The position numbers and the translations under genes were made by a program. Of a stretch of DNA of 64,000 nt, positions 60,885-64,000 are shown piece after piece. This DNA comes from Costus lasius (Eukaryota; Streptophyta; Magnoliopsida; Zingiberales; Costaceae). The stretch is from contig CM050447.1 in NCBI GenBank assembly GCA_027563935.2, positions 18,678,001-18,742,000 of the forward strand, read 5' to 3'. The notes beneath the pieces are model-generated. The model worked only from the letters and a program-made list of their open reading frames with translations, did not search any database and was not told where the DNA came from. Position 1 is the first letter of the stretch, and each line of letters begins with the position of its first letter.

Positions 60885-61699
60885 CTATAACTCTTCATCG
60901 ATATCTCAAGACAAGATAACCTCAATATTTTCTATCCATTTTTTCATATTATTTCAACTACACTTACAATATTTGTAGAACTCCATAAATATCCAAGAAA
61001 TTTTTTTAGGATCATAAAATATCAGTTCAAATGCACTGAAAAATAGGTTTAGTGGATCTAATAGCCTCATTAGTTATTTCAAGGATGAAACAAATTTTAT
61101 ATAAATTTTCATAATTATTAAATTTCATAAAAATTCGGGTCAATATTGTAGAAATTTATGTCAAATGTAATGAAAAATTAAGTTAGGGGTTGCTGAGAGC
61201 CTCATTAGTAAATCTAATAATTATTATATTGATCGTTCACATTTTTAATATTTTTTTAGAATTATTTTATTTCATAGAAATTTATGTCAAATATATTGAA
61301 ATACTCGGTTAGGGGTTGCTAAGAGTCCCATTAGTGAATCTCATTATTATTACAAGGATAAAGTAATTTTTCTTATAATTTTTTAGAATTATTATATTTC
61401 ATAGAAATTTAGGCCAATATAGTAGAATTTCCTGTCAAATGCACTAAAAAACTATGTTAATAGTTGCTGAAAGCATCATTAGTGAATCTAATATTGGATC
61501 GACTAAAGGTTGTGACTATAAAACACAACATAATAATATGTTAAAACATTGAGAAAAGAGAGACTGTAGCGGAAGCGTACCTAAATATTTCATAGCAAAA
61601 TTTCTGAGGTTGAGAAGAGAAACCTGTCTTGGTCTTCCACAGATTTTGTGTTTCCCAGACTCAGAGAAAAATGCCTCAGAGTCTTCTTGATGGGGTTCA

Positions 61700-61701
<2 letters not shown>

Positions 61702-61742
<41 letters not shown>
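61702..61742. repeat. (TA)n microsatellite
   Basis: A run of about 20 TA units in the palindrome core. Confidence 0.95.
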
Positions 61743-61746
<4 letters not shown>

Positions 61747-61772
61747 GAAGGAGAGAAAACTCCTTATTAATT

Positions 61773-62117
61773 TGTAATACCCCGGTTTAGTCCCACATTG
61801 GAAGTGGGAGAAGAGATTATATGGTATATAAAGCTTAGTGGGTTTGCTATTGTTAACTTGGGCTTAAACATTTTAATAGATTGGGTCATGTTGCAAATCT
61901 ACTCACCAAGTTAATGAACAGTTTTCTTACTAAGCGGGTCGTAACAAATGGTATCAGAGCAAAACTTAGTCCTAAGCATGGTGAGATTCCAATAGGAAAG
62001 GGCTACTGAGGATGGTGGAGCCGCCATTGGGCTGACCTCACATGCTGCCGACTAAGGGATGTGGGCTTGACGAGGACGCCAAGTCTTAAGTGGGGCCTGC
62101 GACCTTAAGCTGTAATA
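61773..62117 (+). mobile_element. TRIM-like LTR fragment with primer-binding site
   Basis: A 174-bp LTR (61,773-61,946, TGTAATACCCC...CGTAACA, with TATATAAAGC as a TATA box) is followed after two bases by TGGTATCAGAGC (61,949-61,960), a perfect initiator tRNA-Met primer-binding site. About 150 bp of non-coding interior follow, ending near TAAGC then TGTAATA at 62,111. This looks like the first bases of a 3' LTR, but the rest is missing. Short LTR, PBS and no coding fit a terminal-repeat retrotransposon in miniature, truncated at its 3' side. Confidence 0.72.
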
Positions 62118-62823
62118 ATTAATTTCTTAATCGATCACTTTAGCACGACTTAAAATTTAAAATAGCCATATACAATTATTATGCAAATTTTTTATAATAA
62201 GTTGCATGATCATTGGTATAACTATTAGATTCATTAATGAGGCTCACAGCAAGCTCTAACTTAGTTTTTTTTAATGTATTTGACATGAATTTATATGATA
62301 TTGACCCAAATTTCTACAAAATATAATAATGTTGAAAAAAATAAAAAAAATTTATTTAATCCATGTAAAAACTATTAAATTCACTAATAACGCTTTAAAC
62401 AACCCCTATCCTAGTTTTTTAGTGCATCTCACATGAATTTCTACGATCTTGGCTCGAATTTCTATGAAATATAATAATTCTAAAAAATTATAAAAATTTT
62501 GTTTCATTATTGTAATGACCATTACATTCACTAACGAGGCTCTTATAAACCACTAACCTATTTTTTAGCACATTGGACATAAATTTGTGCGATATCAACA
62601 TAAATTTCTATGATATAAAATAATTTGGAAAAAAATATATAAAATTTGCATGATAAATATAATAAGTATTAGATTTACTAGTGAGGCTCTTAGCAACCCG
62701 TAACCTAATTTTTTAGTGTATTTGACATAAATTTTAACGATATTGACCCAATTTTTTTATGAAATATAATCATTCTAAAAAATTAAAATAAATTTATTTC
62801 ATCCTTGAAATAATTAATGAGAC

Positions 62824-63391
62824 TAGACCTGACAAAACTTAACCTGACCCCTTGACCCGGCTCGACTCGACAAGAAGTTAGGCTGGTTTGGGTCAGCTAT
62901 AATCGTATTTGGGTCATAAACAGGTTAGCCCATTTATGACCCGAAAATATTCGGGTCGTGTCGGGTTGTAAACGAGTTGACTTGCTTAATCCGATTTTAT
63001 TATACATTTATATATATAAATTTTAAATATAGGCCTGTCCATGAACCCAAATATCTTTTAACCTAGATTTCGGCCCATACAACAAGCCCATAAGTCTAAA
63101 TTTTTATTAAATTTTAACAGAATATTTATTAATTTATTGTTATGTATAAAATTTGAATGATAAATTTATAATTGGATCATGTCGAGTCAAGCAAATTGGA
63201 GTAATTAATAACCCATTTAATAAACGGGTTGTTCAGGTCGTGTCGGTTGACCCGATTATATTTGGGTCGTGTTCGGGTTAGACAATTTAACTCAATTACT
63301 TAAATAGGTCGTGTTCAGGTTGGGTTATTTGGGTCACGGGTCACTCTAACACGACACGTTTATGACCCGCTCACCCGAATTTCCAAGTCTA
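62824..63391 (+). mobile_element. hAT-type MITE, copy 4, inside the palindrome's right arm
   Basis: This 568-bp element has ends TAGACCTGACAAAAC and TTCCAAGTCTA. The flanks AATGAGAC (62,816-62,823) and AATGGGAC (63,392-63,399) match at 7 of 8. The arm sequence continues uninterrupted across the insertion, which orders the events. Confidence 0.87.
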
Positions 63392-63608
63392 AATGGGACT
63401 ATCATATGTACTAAATCTAATTTTTTAAAGTATTTTTAAGGGATATTGAGGAACACTAAAAAAATTCTTATGATACTTATGGAGTTCTACAAATATTGTA
63501 AATGTAATTGAAATAATATAAGAAAATGGATATAAAATATAGAGGTTATCTTGTCATGGAGCTGTCGATGAAGAGTTATTTTCTTGAGTTGTCGATAAAG
63601 AGTTATAG

Positions 63609-64000
63609 GCTGCGTTTGGGATTACTGCCCGCCCAGCTTTTGCTGGGGCAGGCAGTAGAATCAGGTGAAATATGTGGGTTTGGGTTTGTTATAACCTTGA
63701 TTTCATAAATATTAAAATTTTATTTTAGAAATCGAGAAATTATATTTGAGTAATTTTTATGATTTTTCTGAAATTTTTTGGAACTTTAAAAGGATAAAAT
63801 AATAAGTTTTATATAAAAACTTATTATGCATTCACGGGGGCTCAAACCCGCGACGCGTTCGATTTTCGGATGCAACCCAACTACCAGGATAAGTCTTCGT
63901 TTCTGATATTAATCAATGCTTCTTTTTATTAAGTCGAATTTGAATTGATTTTAATTAAAATGAAAATCGCCTTCACTTGGGCTCGAACCCACGACACGTC
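63609..64000. other. Right edge: start of a probable MITE and two tRNA-like boxes
   Basis: GGCTGCGTTTGGGATTACTG (63,609 on) resembles a Tourist-type terminus, but the other end is not in view. On the minus strand GCGGGTTTGAGCCCCCG (about 63,836-63,852) and GTGGGTTCGAGCCCAAG (about 63,977-63,993) look like pol III B boxes in two related copies ~140 bp apart. No cloverleaf tRNA could be folded around either. Confidence 0.4.

Larger units (their letters stand above)
60885..63608. mobile_element. Foldback-like palindrome with tandem-repeat arms
   Basis: The left arm (about 60,885-61,505) and right arm (about 62,205-62,823 plus 63,392-63,608) are inverted copies. The outer part of each arm carries ATAACTCTTCATCGA / TCGATGAAGAGTTAT and TACAATATTTGTAGAACTCC / GGAGTTCTACAAATATTGTA. 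The inner part consists of tandem units of about 125-150 bp, four on the left and five on the right. Their core is AGGTTAGGGGTTGCT..GAGCCTCATTAGTGAATCTAAT. The right arm is split by a hAT MITE. The centre holds other element pieces. Long inverted repeats built of tandem units are typical of foldback-type DNA transposons. No transposase and no target duplication were identified. Confidence 0.7.

Noticed and set aside
63836..63993. tRNA genes on the minus strand
   Set aside because: Only B-box-like words were found; no acceptor stem, A box or anticodon arm could be built.

Overview
The window is nuclear DNA of a flowering plant. The evidence is spliced genes with GT-AG introns, plant-only families (GRF transcription factor, E-class PPR protein, WEB coiled-coil protein, class III peroxidase, CYP71-clan P450), a miR396 target site, and a dense load of plant LTR retrotransposons and MITEs. 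I lean towards a non-grass monocot, but this rests on the look of the genes and is only an inference. Nothing looks bacterial, viral or organellar.

Layout, left to right. 1-4620: the 5' part of a minus-strand Ty3/gypsy element (gag, primer-binding site, 3.55-kb LTR) with a Mutator-type MITE nested in the LTR. 7923-9917: an intronless PPR gene (+). 10435-10848 and 14185-14884: two local tandem duplications. 16002-19210: a GRF gene (+) with an upstream ORF and a miR396 site. 24375-26438: a two-exon P450 gene (-) whose first codons are cut off by a 417-bp MITE. 27279-27959: an uncharacterised intronless plant gene (+). 29072-33919: a complete five-coding-exon DAD1 gene (-), not visible as one long ORF, with a 1.7-kb solo LTR in intron 2 and an intron in the 5' UTR. 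34564-35528: two MITEs. 37913-40992: a three-exon WEB-family gene (-). 42996-44070: two hAT-type MITEs in opposite orientation. 44430-46330: a possible transcription unit I cannot resolve. 46860-49750: old LTR-like sequence carrying a 1,046-bp Pack-type DNA transposon that has captured a bZIP gene fragment. 52272-53037: a broken copy of a plant Cys-motif protein gene. 54154-57806: further MITEs. 58778-60106: a four-exon class III peroxidase gene (+). 60885-63608: a large foldback-like palindrome with arms made of ~135-bp tandem repeats, with a TRIM-like LTR in its centre and a hAT MITE in its right arm.

The genes are not a functional cluster. They are independent housekeeping or regulatory genes (OST subunit, organelle RNA processing, growth transcription factor, coiled-coil scaffold) and two secreted or ER oxidative enzymes. 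The most informative content is how transposons have rebuilt the gene space. Target-site duplications could be read directly for three Mutator-type, three hAT-type, one Tourist-type and one Pack-type element and for a solo LTR.
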